This document shows, piece by piece, positions 17,290 through 26,310 of a stretch of DNA of 64,000 nucleotides. The notes under the pieces are model-generated. The model was not told the origin of the DNA, did not search any database, and was given only the letters and a program-made list of their open reading frames with translations. Source of the stretch: Magnetococcales bacterium (GTDB taxonomy: Bacteria > Pseudomonadota > Magnetococcia > Magnetococcales > Magnetaquicoccaceae). Position numbers and translations under genes: made by a program. Location of the stretch: assembly GCA_011089965.1 (NCBI GenBank), contig JAANAU010000014.1, forward strand, positions 24,745-88,744. Direction: 5' to 3'. Each line of letters starts with the position of its first letter. The first letter of the stretch is position 1.

Positions 17290-18497
17290 AACCCAACCCC
17301 CTGGGAGTCATGGTCTGCGGGGCAGCCTCCACACTCCCGTTGATTCTGCATGCTGCCGAAGGGGACAAGATCGGCTTCAAACAGATGCGCTACCACGAGT
17401 CCGATGACCGGATCTCCGTGAACTACTCGCTGCTGGAGATCCAAAAAGAGATCGGCACCGACCATTCGGTGCGGGCCACCCTTTCATTCGATACCATCAG
17501 TGGCGGCACCCCGATCTGGGTCGATGCCGTATCCGGTGCCAGCGGTTCAGCCACGGCCCAGGCCGATGGACGCATCACGGTCCTGCAAAACTGGGTGGAT
17601 GAGGAGACCAACGAAACCCGCACGGTCGAAGCTGGCGGCAACATCTCCAAAAACGGCTTTGTCTATCGCAATACCCAACTGGAAGATGAACGCCGCGCCA
17701 TCAACCTCCGGCTCACCCGACGCACCCCGGACCGTGATGAGATCACCATCGGCGGCAACTACTCCGAAGAGTCGGACTTCACCAGCAAAGAAGGGTCGCT
17801 CAGCTATCTCTACAATCTTGATGCCTCCCGCAACCGCTCCATCACCCTGGCCAGCTCCTATCAACTGAACACCGCTTTCCATCCGCTCTACGCCACCTGG
17901 AAGGATTTCCACGTCATCCAGACACAGCTCGGCTACACCCATACCTTCAGCAAATACAGCTTGGGACAGCTCAACCTCTTTCACTCCCGTCAATCCGGCA
18001 CTTTGAGCAACCCCTATCAAACCATTCTGCGCTTCTATACCACGGATGGCCTCTTCTGGCGCGCCGTGGAGATGCGACCCGACACCCGTACCAGCTCGGG
18101 CATCTCCGGAACACTGGTCACCAAAATCTTCGACGATACCGCGCTGCACAGCTCCTATCGCTTCTATTCCGATGACTGGAAAATGGATTCCCATACCCTG
18201 GAGTGGATCGCCCACACCCGACTGGACGAAGATTGGGTCATCAGTCCGATGCTCCGTTACTATACCCAAAACCAGGCGTTCTTCCATAAATCCGGTGCCA
18301 GTGGCGACCATTTCAACGACATCGAATTCGGCTCCGTGGATCAACGGCTGGGCGATTATCATTCAACAACATTAGGAATAGGAATCGAGAAAAAACTGAC
18401 CGAAGGATGGCAACTGAATCTCCATGCCGCTTCCCAAAAACAGTCCAACGGCCTGAACATGACCTGGTTTTCTTTAGGAATCGATTACGGCTTCTGA
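17280..18497 (+). CDS. DUF3570 protein, probable outer-membrane beta-barrel
   Basis: 405 residues from ATG 17280 (GGAGG 6 nt upstream; ATG 17274 is too close to it). A hydrophobic N-terminus (PNPLGVMVCGAASTLPLILHA) acts as signal. Many alternating amphipathic strands follow (HSVRATLSFDTISGGTPIW, RRAINLRLTRRT, SITLASSYQLN). The protein ends LGIDYGF, with the terminal Phe used by the BAM machinery, which supports an outer-membrane barrel. DUF3570 hallmarks include SGGTPIWVDAVSGASG. The gene overlaps the lipoprotein gene and lies 3 nt before apbE. Likely role: outer-membrane partner of the redox unit. Confidence 0.85.
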   Translation: MQLKPNPLGVMVCGAASTLPLILHAAEGDKIGFKQMRYHESDDRISVNYSLLEIQKEIGTDHSVRATLSFDTISGGTPIWVDAVSGASGSATAQADGRITVLQNWVDEETNETRTVEAGGNISKNGFVYRNTQLEDERRAINLRLTRRTPDRDEITIGGNYSEESDFTSKEGSLSYLYNLDASRNRSITLASSYQLNTAFHPLYATWKDFHVIQTQLGYTHTFSKYSLGQLNLFHSRQSGTLSNPYQTILRFYTTDGLFWRAVEMRPDTRTSSGISGTLVTKIFDDTALHSSYRFYSDDWKMDSHTLEWIAHTRLDEDWVISPMLRYYTQNQAFFHKSGASGDHFNDIEFGSVDQRLGDYHSTTLGIGIEKKLTEGWQLNLHAASQKQSNGLNMTWFSLGIDYGF

Positions 18498-18500
18498 TTC

Positions 18501-19376
18501 ATGAAAAAAATCAACATCGAGTTCCGGGCCATGACCACGACCTGTACCGTGGATCTGTTCACCACCCACGAATCCCAGGCCACGGCCCTGCTGCACCAGG
18601 TCCAACAAAACACAAGACAGCTTGAAAAAAAATATAATTTTCACGATCCCGACTCCTGGCTGAATCAAGTCATCAATCGCCGTTCGACCCATCATGTCAC
18701 CCTCGACCCGGAAACGGCCTCCATTCTCCAAACGGTCCGGGAACTCAGCACCGCCACCCGGGGCCACTTTGACATCACAACCGGAACCATTCAGGAGTGT
18801 TACCGTCAGCCCACCCTCGCTGCCATGCAGGAGTGTCTGGAGGAACGTCGACAGTGGTTCGGATTGCATGCCTGGGAGATCGATGGCCAGACCCTGACCC
18901 TCCCCCATCCCCAGACGCGCATGGATCTGGGTGGCGTCATCAAGGAGCATGCCGTGGATGAAACGGCACATCTCCTCAACACCCACGGGATCCACTCCGC
19001 ATTGATCAACTTTGGCGGCGATGTGCGGGCCATCGGACACAAACCGGATGGCCGCCCTTTCTCGGTGGCGATCAAAAACCCGAAAAACCGCCAGGCCATT
19101 CTCACGGTCGTCACCATCGCCAATCAGGCCCTGACCACCTCCGGCTCCTATGAGCGGATCCATCAGGTGGGCAATGGCCGGTTTTCCCATATTCTCAGCC
19201 CAAGGGTGACCTCCGGGGAGATCCTGTCGGCCACCATGATCGGAGAGTCAACCCTGCGTTGCGGCGTCTACAGCACTGCCTTCATGCTTGACACCAACAT
19301 CCCCATTCCGGATGATCTGAAGGTGATCCTGATTGACCGCAACCTCCACATCCTTCAAAACATCCAGACACCATGA
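18501..19376 (+). CDS. apbE: FAD:protein FMN transferase (ApbE family)
   Basis: 291 residues. ApbE hallmarks are visible: the TTxGHFDIT-like segment (ATRGHFDITTG), MDLGGVIKEHAVDE, ALINFGGDVRAIG and the C-terminal MIGESTLRCGVYSTAFM. In the family this enzyme attaches FMN covalently to a Thr or Ser of an extracytoplasmic target. No clear export signal is seen: the N-terminus MKKINIEFRAMTTTCTVDLF begins directly with the fold, so cellular location is uncertain. The last helix motif normally contains DALSTA; here it reads CGVYSTA. A likely target is encoded in the same unit. Confidence 0.87.
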   Translation: MKKINIEFRAMTTTCTVDLFTTHESQATALLHQVQQNTRQLEKKYNFHDPDSWLNQVINRRSTHHVTLDPETASILQTVRELSTATRGHFDITTGTIQECYRQPTLAAMQECLEERRQWFGLHAWEIDGQTLTLPHPQTRMDLGGVIKEHAVDETAHLLNTHGIHSALINFGGDVRAIGHKPDGRPFSVAIKNPKNRQAILTVVTIANQALTTSGSYERIHQVGNGRFSHILSPRVTSGEILSATMIGESTLRCGVYSTAFMLDTNIPIPDDLKVILIDRNLHILQNIQTP

Positions 19377-19834
19377 CAGCGCGCCGTTACTCTCTTGTGC
19401 TCATTGTTTCCTTGCTCATCGGTTGGAGCAGGCCAGGGACGACCGAGGTCTTTCTCGATCCGACCATCGCCTTCCGCACCCAGATGCAGGAACTCAATGC
19501 CCAGACCATCCAACTGACCTTTGAGATCGCTCCCGGCTATTATCTCTACCGGGACAAAATCCGGATCACACTCCACGAACCACCCGCCGGAATCACACCC
19601 GGCACCCTGGAATGGCCGGAACCAGCCAAAAAAACCGACAAGTTTTTTGGGGAGATGATGGTCTATTACGACCAGGCCGCCATTCGGATACCCGTTCAGG
19701 GAGTCACACCCGCCAACCCGATCATCGGATCCTTGCATTGGGAGGTCCGTTTTCAGGGGTGTGCAGAAGCGGGTTTGTGCTATCCCCCGCAAACCCGCCT
19801 GCTCTCCATCGGCAATGCCCATGCCGTTGAGTAA
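19373..19834 (+). CDS. Stand-alone DsbD N-terminal (alpha) domain protein
   Basis: 153 residues. Signal peptide about 1-25 (MTARRYSLVLIVSLLIGW). The remainder matches the immunoglobulin-like DsbD-alpha domain: FEIAPGYYLYRDKI and the redox pair in FQGCAEAGLCYPP (C-x5-C). DsbD proteins normally continue with eight membrane helices and a thioredoxin domain; both are absent here. It therefore probably needs a separate membrane electron donor or exchanges electrons with the TlpA-like protein of the same unit. Coupled to apbE by an ATGA overlap. It ends 14 nt from the convergent DUF1015 gene. Confidence 0.87.
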   Translation: MTARRYSLVLIVSLLIGWSRPGTTEVFLDPTIAFRTQMQELNAQTIQLTFEIAPGYYLYRDKIRITLHEPPAGITPGTLEWPEPAKKTDKFFGEMMVYYDQAAIRIPVQGVTPANPIIGSLHWEVRFQGCAEAGLCYPPQTRLLSIGNAHAVE

Positions 19835-19848
19835 TCACATCATGAAAA

Positions 19849-21090
19849 TCACAACATCTGCACCAACAGGCCATCACGCAACTTTGGCTCAAACCAAGTG
19901 GATTTGGGTGGCATCACCTGACCGGAATCGGCCACGGCCATCAACTCCTCCAAGGCGGTCGGATACATCGAAAAGGCTACAGCCATCTCCCCGGAATCGA
20001 CCCGTTGCACCAAAGCCTCCAGGCCACGCATGCCTCCGACAAAATCAATACGCTGATCCTGACGCGGATCCGCAATGCCCAACACCGGATGGAGCAGACG
20101 CTCCTGCAAGATGGTCACATCCAGCCTCTGCACCGGATCGCTTTCCAGGTGGGGTTCCAGGGCCACCTTGAGACGAAACCAGCGCCCCTTCAGATACATG
20201 CCGAACTCGTGTCGTGCTGCCGGTCGCACCGGTTGCACAGCCGGTGCCAGGGTCAACCTGGGAAGCGCGGCAATCCGATCCAGAAATGCCTGCTCATCCA
20301 GGCCATTCAGATCGCGCACCACGCGATTATAGTCCATGATGCGCACCTGGGTATCCGAAAAGGCCACGGCCAGAAAACGGGCATGGGGAGCATTGGGGTT
20401 TGGATCGTGCTGACGACGCGCCAAATGGACCCGGGAAGCCGCAGCCGCACGGTGATGACCATCCGCAATATACAAGGCTGGCAACCGCTTGAAGGCCTCC
20501 TGCAATGCCGAGATCGCCGCACTCTGATCAACAACCCACAAGGTATGGCGCACCTGATCCCCGGCCACGAAATCATACACAGGAGGATGATGGGGGATCC
20601 ATGATTCAATCACCCCTTTGATGGCCACATCATGACGATGGGTCAGAAAAACCGGTCCGGCATGGGCATTCAGGGTGTCGGCCAATCGGGTCCGGTCGTT
20701 CTCCTTGTCCGGACGGGTGAACTCGTGTTTCTTGATCCGCCCCTCCAGATAGGCCGCCACCGAGGCCACTCCGGCAATCCCGGTCTGTTCACGGCCTTGC
20801 ATGGTCAACCGATAGATATAATACCAAGGGTGGGCATCCTGATGAAGAATTCCATCCCGGCAAAAAGCGGTGAAACACTCTCTGGCCAAGGCATACACCC
20901 GCTCGTCATGGACCGGAATGCCCGGCTCCAATCCGATCTCGGCCTTGGAGACCCGCAAAAAGGATTCCGGCAGACCAGAAGCCATGGCACGGGCCTCCTC
21001 ACTGTTGAGCACATCATAAGGAGGTGCTGCCACCCGTTGAACCAAATCGGAACGGGGACGCCAGGCGCAAAAAGGGTGCAACAGAGTCAC
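19849..21090 (-). CDS. DUF1015 family protein
   Basis: 413 residues from GTG 21090, preceded by AGGAGGAG; the GTGA overlaps the stop of the upstream REC-HPt gene. Family landmarks: VAAPPYDVLNSEEAR, ESFLRVSKAEIG, YYIYRLTMQGREQTGI, HEFTRPDKENDR, LYIADGHHRAAAA. DUF1015 members include SerK-like ADP-dependent serine kinases; biochemical function here is not known. The frame extends to 21171, but that would run far into the upstream gene. Last gene of the unit after two signalling genes. Confidence 0.85.
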   Translation of the reverse strand: MTLLHPFCAWRPRSDLVQRVAAPPYDVLNSEEARAMASGLPESFLRVSKAEIGLEPGIPVHDERVYALARECFTAFCRDGILHQDAHPWYYIYRLTMQGREQTGIAGVASVAAYLEGRIKKHEFTRPDKENDRTRLADTLNAHAGPVFLTHRHDVAIKGVIESWIPHHPPVYDFVAGDQVRHTLWVVDQSAAISALQEAFKRLPALYIADGHHRAAAASRVHLARRQHDPNPNAPHARFLAVAFSDTQVRIMDYNRVVRDLNGLDEQAFLDRIAALPRLTLAPAVQPVRPAARHEFGMYLKGRWFRLKVALEPHLESDPVQRLDVTILQERLLHPVLGIADPRQDQRIDFVGGMRGLEALVQRVDSGEMAVAFSMYPTALEELMAVADSGQVMPPKSTWFEPKLRDGLLVQML

Positions 21091-22094
21091 GATGCTCCTC
21101 CTGACAGCATAGCTATCTCTTTTTGGATGGTCTCTTGCATGATCTGCAAGGCAGATTTCAACTGCTGCCACAGTTCGGCAGCCCCATGGAGTTCATTGCG
21201 GTGGCCCGCCTGCTCCAGGGCCAACGCCAGATCATACACCTGAACCCGGCCAAAAGCGCCGGTGGCTCCCTTCAGGCTATGGGCAGCCTCACGCACCTCA
21301 TTGCCATCACCCGCAGCAATCGCCCGCTCAATACGCGCCATCTGACGCGGGGCGTCGGAAAAATAAAGCTCCGTCACCTCCCGCAACAGCTCCAGATCGC
21401 CATCCACCGTCTTGAGCAACCGATCCAGATCCACAATCAGCTTCTCTTCCACCCCTTCATCGACCACGGTTGCTGCGGATACCGGATGGGCATGCAGCAG
21501 CCGTTCCATCTCGGCAAACAGAATCGCGGCCCGCACCGGTTTGATGTGATACCCATCCATACCCACATCCAGCGCCCGTTTCTGCTCCTCATCAGCAGCC
21601 AGGGCCGTCACCGCGATGATCGGAACCCGTCTGGCCCCGCTATGCAACTCACGCTCGCGAATCTCCTGGGTGGCCTGGAATCCATCCATGACCGGCATGC
21701 GCAGATCCATCAACACCAGATCCAGAGGTTTCTGGTTCAACAACTCCAACGCCTCTTGACCATGATGGGCCACCATTACCTGATACCCCTGCTGGGTCAA
21801 CAGACGCATCATGAGTTTCTGCGTGAATGGATTATCCTCAACCAGCAAAATCTGATGTTCCGTGGGTTTACCTGGTGCAGAGGGTTCAGCCACCACCACA
21901 CTGTCCGGTTCCAAAGCAGCCTCGGTTGTACCCAGAATGGCCAACAAGCCATTGCCTGCCTGTCGAATCTGCAACAAATGTTCCCGGGCGCTGTCGGCAA
22001 GCGGCGCGCAGACGAGTTGTTGGGCATGACTCAAGATCTCCTCAGCCAACTGCCGCGCAGCATCCGTCGTTTCCAAGGGTGTCAAAATCGTCAA
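21087..22094 (-). CDS. Response regulator receiver-HPt protein
   Basis: 335 residues. About 1-75: helical N-terminus of unknown role. About 80-200: receiver domain with ILLVEDNPFTQKLM, phosphoacceptor Asp in LVLMDLRMPVMDGF, AVTALAA and IKPV. About 225-325: histidine phosphotransfer domain with intact REAAHSLKGATGAFG. No DNA-binding or enzymatic output. It sits 12 nt downstream of the large hybrid kinase, whose own HPt lacks the histidine, so it probably supplies the phosphotransfer step. It overlaps the DUF1015 gene by four bases. Confidence 0.9.
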   Translation of the reverse strand: MTILTPLETTDAARQLAEEILSHAQQLVCAPLADSAREHLLQIRQAGNGLLAILGTTEAALEPDSVVVAEPSAPGKPTEHQILLVEDNPFTQKLMMRLLTQQGYQVMVAHHGQEALELLNQKPLDLVLMDLRMPVMDGFQATQEIRERELHSGARRVPIIAVTALAADEEQKRALDVGMDGYHIKPVRAAILFAEMERLLHAHPVSAATVVDEGVEEKLIVDLDRLLKTVDGDLELLREVTELYFSDAPRQMARIERAIAAGDGNEVREAAHSLKGATGAFGRVQVYDLALALEQAGHRNELHGAAELWQQLKSALQIMQETIQKEIAMLSGGAS

Positions 22095-22106
22095 TCCTCT
22101 TCACCA

Positions 22107-25100
22107 TCAGAAGGTTTCTATGAATTTCTCTACGTTGCGGAACGCCTCGATCAACCGTTCCTGGGTACGGTCCGCCTCGCTCCAATCCTGACGCACCGCT
22201 GCCTGCTCCATGGTGCGGGCCAGTTGCGCCATGGCGGAAACCCCCATATTGGAACAGGCCTCCTTGAGTTCCAACGCAGCCTCCAATACCCGCTCCCCGT
22301 CCTCTTTTTGGATCATCTCGTTCAGCTTGTCCAGGAGTTCCATGGCCGACGGCTGAAAATGATCCAAAAGTTCACGGATCATCACGTCATCATCCCCAAA
22401 AAGTTGTCGCAACTGTGAGATTTCAACGGGTGGCGGATTACCAATGCTTTTTGGAATCCAATATTGCAATTTCTGCAAAAGAATTTCCGGAGAGACCGGC
22501 TTGCTCAGATAATCGTCCATGCCGGCAGCCAGACAACGTTCCCGATCCCCCTTCATGGCATGGGCCGTCATGGCAATGATGGGGATGTGACGCGCAGCTC
22601 CTTGTTCCAGTTTGCGAATGGCATGGGTCGCCTCGAAACCATCCATGACCGGCATTTGACAATCCATCAGAATCAAGGCATACGGGAGATGGGAGACCGC
22701 CTCCACCGCCTCTTGACCATTGGACACGGCATGAGCGGCATACCCCATTTTCCGCAACTGAAGCAAGGCCACCTTCTGATTGACCAGATTATCCTCCACC
22801 AGAAGCAACAGATTGCCCGACTCCAAGGCATCATAGGCATCCGGTTCCACGGTACGCGGTTCGCGGGTTGCAGAGGGGGCAATGGAATCCGGCATGGGCA
22901 ATGCCACATCGGGTCGAATCTGTTCCACAAGACAGCGAATCCATTCGGCCCGCCGCACCGGCTTCACCAACACCCCGGAAAAACCGGATTTCAGCAGACG
23001 GGTGCGCTCTTCCTTGTCATCCCAATCCATCAAAGCGATCAGCGCCAAGGGGTGACGCCCGGCCTCGCGGCGCAACAGGTCTGCCATGATCTGGCAATCC
23101 ATGTCCGACAAGGCTGCCGAGATCACCGCCATCTGAAACGGAGTGCCCCGGTTGACAGAGTCCCGGAACACCAACAGCCCTTGCTCGCCATTGATGGTCC
23201 CATGATGGATCATGCCGCAGGCACTGAAGCAATCCCCCAGGATCTCCTGGTCTGTGGGACGCTCCATGACGGTCAGAATCCGGATGCCCGGCAACAGCCC
23301 CACCAGAGAGGATTCACCATCATCTGCCACCGGCTGGTTGGAGGATTGGAACGGAATGCGGAACCAGAACACCGTCCCCCCCTCCGGACGGCTTTGGGCA
23401 CCGATCTGCCCGCCCATCAGCTCAGCCAGACGTTTGGAGATGGCCAGCCCCAGACCGGTCCCCCCGAATTTGCGGGCCGTGCCCCGCTCGGCCTGGGTGA
23501 ATGGCTCAAAGAGGCGTTTGGCCTCCTCCTCGCCCAACTCCAAACCAATCCCGGTATCGGCCACGGCAAAATGGACCATCAAGGAGTCCCGCGACTCCCC
23601 TTCCAGCCGCACCCACAAAGTCACCTCGCCATCTTCGGTGAATTTGATGGCATTTCCAAGCAAATTCAACAACATCTGACGGAGACGCCCCGGATCGCCC
23701 ACCAGTGCGCGTGGAATACGCGCCGAGACATGGGTCATCAGGGAGATCCCTTTCTCGTGGGCCTGGGGTGCCAACAACTCGGCAGCCCCTTCCACAACGG
23801 TCAACAGGGAAAAATCGATGCGCTCGATATCGATCTTGCCGGCTTCTATCTTGGAAAAATCCAGAATATCATTGATCAATGCCAATAATGAGCGTGCAGA
23901 ATCCCGGATGATCTCGGCAAATTCCAACTGCTCTTCATTCAAGGGTGTATCCATCAGCAGATCGTTCATACCCACGATGGCATTCATCGGGGTACGGATC
24001 TCATGGCTCATATTGGCCAGAAAAGCCGATTTCAGGCGCGAGGAGTCCAAGGCGGCATCACGACTGCGTTTGAGTTGGGCGATCTCTTCCAGGGTGGTGG
24101 CCGCATTGCGGAAGATGGCCATGGAACCGACGATCTCCGTCTCCAGCATCAAAGGCGTGGTGACATAAGAGACCGGCAGAAAGCTGCCATCCTTGCAGAT
24201 GAAAAGATCCTCCTCGACCCGATACGAACGTCCCAACAGGCTCTGATGGGCCGGACACTCCCGGACCGGGAACGGAGTATGATCTCCCCGCTTGAAGTGA
24301 ATGATTTCATGCAGATTGCGATGCAGAACCTCAGACTCCTGCCACCCGAGCAGACGTTCCCCTTCCCGGTTGAGCAGCAGCACATGGCCGCGATTGTCCA
24401 ATACATAGGCACCATCTCCCATGGCATCCATGACACGCCGCAGGAAATCGATACTCAGATCCAGCCTGGCCTCGGTCTGGACCCGATCCGTGATGTCCGA
24501 AGCCACGGTGATATACTGGAACGGACGCCCTGCCGGGGTCAAAAAGGGGACAATGGCACAATCGATCCAGAACAACTCACCATTTTTCTTGCGATTCCGA
24601 ATCTCGCCACGCCAGATGCGACCGCTCTGAATGGTCCGCCACATCTCTTTGAAAAAGGATTTCGGATGGTAGCTGGAGTCAAAAATCTTGTGATTTTTCC
24701 CCAAGATCTCCTCTTTGGAAAAGCGACTCACCTGAACCAGTTTGTGATTGGCATGAATGATCGTCCCTTCCGGATCGGTGACGCTCATCAGGATCTGTTC
24801 GTCCAGTGCCGCCTGGAGATACTCCAGGCGACTCATCTCTTCCTGGAAGCGCCGGGTACGGTCCGCCAATACCGCATCCAAACGGGTACGCTCCACCACA
24901 TCCCGGAAAATCCCCTGAATGGCAATCGGGGTTCCCTGTTCATCCTGAATCACATGGGCACTGATCGAAACCGGAGCCTGTCGCCCACGACGACACAACA
25001 GAACCAGATCGAACTCCTCCACCCGGTTCCGCGTCTTGAGGATCTGGAACATTTCATGGAGATGTTCCGGATTGGCGCACAAATCCAACAAGGGACGACC

Positions 25101-25619
25101 CTGGATTTCAGAAGGGCGACGTTTCAATAATTTCTGGACAGACGGAGTGACAAATTGCAATATTCCATGCATATCCATCCGGTAATAAACATCTTCCATA
25201 TGATCACAGATCGAATGGAACTGCTTGATCCGTTCCTGGATATTCTGCTCCTGGATCCGTTCCTCGGTGACATCACGCACCAGGATGAGATCGCCCAGCA
25301 AGGCCGGGGCAATGTGATGAGAATGGCCGACAAATTCTATGGCAAAGATCATCTCTCCGGCATGGGGGGTATCGATGGTCTGCTCACGCCATCCAAGACG
25401 TTGTCCGAGTCCACACTGGGGACAACGGGTCACAGCCGGAAAAACAAATCCGGTCACAATCCGACTCCACCACGCCTCAGGAGATCCCCACACTCTGGTC
25501 AAACCATGCAGGACCGTATCCGCAGAATACAAAGCTCCACTTTCGCGGATAATCCCCATGCCGGTGAGTCGCCGCTCTGCTTCCCGCCCGCCATTGGCAC
25601 TGTCGGTCGCCTGTTTCAT
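22107..25619 (-). CDS. Multi-PAS hybrid histidine kinase with two receivers and a degenerate HPt
   Basis: 1170 residues, no membrane segment, so cytoplasmic. About 1-130: divergent sensor region with CPQCG. Three PAS domains at about 134-255, 290-410 and 415-540. HisKA with phospho-His in [11 protein letters not shown] (about 565). HATPase with [14 protein letters not shown]. First receiver-like domain (about 810-925) has lost the phosphoacceptor (AVISAALSDMDC instead of LMD). Second receiver is intact (LLLVEDNLVNQ, LILMDCQMPVMDGF). C-terminal HPt reads AALELKEACSNMG, with Leu in place of the phosphorylatable His. The partner gene directly downstream has an intact HPt. Confidence 0.92.
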   Translation of the reverse strand: MKQATDSANGGREAERRLTGMGIIRESGALYSADTVLHGLTRVWGSPEAWWSRIVTGFVFPAVTRCPQCGLGQRLGWREQTIDTPHAGEMIFAIEFVGHSHHIAPALLGDLILVRDVTEERIQEQNIQERIKQFHSICDHMEDVYYRMDMHGILQFVTPSVQKLLKRRPSEIQGRPLLDLCANPEHLHEMFQILKTRNRVEEFDLVLLCRRGRQAPVSISAHVIQDEQGTPIAIQGIFRDVVERTRLDAVLADRTRRFQEEMSRLEYLQAALDEQILMSVTDPEGTIIHANHKLVQVSRFSKEEILGKNHKIFDSSYHPKSFFKEMWRTIQSGRIWRGEIRNRKKNGELFWIDCAIVPFLTPAGRPFQYITVASDITDRVQTEARLDLSIDFLRRVMDAMGDGAYVLDNRGHVLLLNREGERLLGWQESEVLHRNLHEIIHFKRGDHTPFPVRECPAHQSLLGRSYRVEEDLFICKDGSFLPVSYVTTPLMLETEIVGSMAIFRNAATTLEEIAQLKRSRDAALDSSRLKSAFLANMSHEIRTPMNAIVGMNDLLMDTPLNEEQLEFAEIIRDSARSLLALINDILDFSKIEAGKIDIERIDFSLLTVVEGAAELLAPQAHEKGISLMTHVSARIPRALVGDPGRLRQMLLNLLGNAIKFTEDGEVTLWVRLEGESRDSLMVHFAVADTGIGLELGEEEAKRLFEPFTQAERGTARKFGGTGLGLAISKRLAELMGGQIGAQSRPEGGTVFWFRIPFQSSNQPVADDGESSLVGLLPGIRILTVMERPTDQEILGDCFSACGMIHHGTINGEQGLLVFRDSVNRGTPFQMAVISAALSDMDCQIMADLLRREAGRHPLALIALMDWDDKEERTRLLKSGFSGVLVKPVRRAEWIRCLVEQIRPDVALPMPDSIAPSATREPRTVEPDAYDALESGNLLLLVEDNLVNQKVALLQLRKMGYAAHAVSNGQEAVEAVSHLPYALILMDCQMPVMDGFEATHAIRKLEQGAARHIPIIAMTAHAMKGDRERCLAAGMDDYLSKPVSPEILLQKLQYWIPKSIGNPPPVEISQLRQLFGDDDVMIRELLDHFQPSAMELLDKLNEMIQKEDGERVLEAALELKEACSNMGVSAMAQLARTMEQAAVRQDWSEADRTQERLIEAFRNVEKFIETF

Positions 25620-25743
25620 GATGGCACAGCTCCCCTATCTTGAATTCAGGATTCAGCCAATATCTTGCAACTTTTGTAACCGAAACACGCAGGATAGCCT
25701 GCCCACCCGGTGCCTGGCAACGGTCGCCAGACCGATCATCCTT

Positions 25744-26127
25744 CTACCCACCCGGTGCCAGACTCCGTAATGAAGCCAAAAAGACCGCCTTGCCACGCTC
25801 TGCCCGTTTGCGCTCCCGGGGGACAACCGGCTCGGAAGTGCGTATCTGATCGGTGCGCGTGGATACGGACAAGGACACGGTTTCCGTAGAAGATGACGGG
25901 GGAGGTGCGGAGAGATCCCCACCTCCTCCCGGAACAACCTTGCGTTCGTGCAACAGTTGCGCAACAACCCTGGCCCGACTGCTGCCGGTTGCTTCCACCA
26001 CCTGATCCAGTTGCGCCAGTTCGTCATCGGTCAACCAGATCTCCACACGCTTCATCCCCTCCTGACGCCGTTTGCGGTAGGCCATCACGCGCGAAGAGGC
26101 AGAATCGTGAATTTTTCGTTGGGCCAT
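25744..26127 (-). CDS. Ribbon-helix-helix-like small protein
   Basis: 127 residues from MAQRKIHDSASSR (GGAG about 6 nt upstream). A longer frame from 26283 translates part of a dispersed repeat and is rejected. Residues about 23-60 (MKRVEIWLTDDELAQLDQVVEATGSSRARVVAQLLHE) look like a ribbon-helix-helix (MetJ/Arc or CopG-like) DNA-binding unit: one strand then two helices. The C-terminal half is low-complexity (GGGGD, PPPSSSTETVSLSVSTRT) and basic. Possible transcriptional regulator, or antitoxin without its toxin; target unknown. Confidence 0.65.
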   Translation of the reverse strand: MAQRKIHDSASSRVMAYRKRRQEGMKRVEIWLTDDELAQLDQVVEATGSSRARVVAQLLHERKVVPGGGGDLSAPPPSSSTETVSLSVSTRTDQIRTSEPVVPRERKRAERGKAVFLASLRSLAPGG

Positions 26128-26187
26128 TTCCCACTCCATTCTGGCAGGGTGCCATGCTCTCCAACCTATGGGATCCATACTTGATTC

Positions 26188-26284
26188 TAAACCGCACCCA
26201 TTACGGGATGCGTCGTTTATTTCAAAGGGGTTCAGGGGCCTGTGGCCCTTGGTGGGGTTTGGGGCAACGCCCAAAAAAAACAAA
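26188..26284. repeat. Dispersed two-hairpin repeat, copy A
   Basis: Begins TAAACCGCACC and contains two potential hairpins: CAGGGGCC-TGT-GGCCCTTG, and TTTGGGGC-AAC-GCCCAAA. An approximately 90% identical copy lies at 63770-63868, judged by eye. Non-coding here; it lies just upstream of the start of the RHH-like gene and just before the end of the 26.3-28.4 kb gene. Confidence 0.8.
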
Positions 26285-26310
26285 TAACAAATTAAAAAAA
26301 TAATTTTGGT

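Noticed and set aside
25620..25743. Cyclic-di-GMP riboswitch before the large hybrid kinase
   Set aside because: G-rich repeated segments drew attention, but the conserved core of known classes is not present.
26128..26283. N-terminal extension of the RHH-like gene (MFFLGVAPNPTKGHRPLN)
   Set aside because: It is translation of the dispersed repeat; ATG 26127 has a good ribosome site and starts the conserved part.
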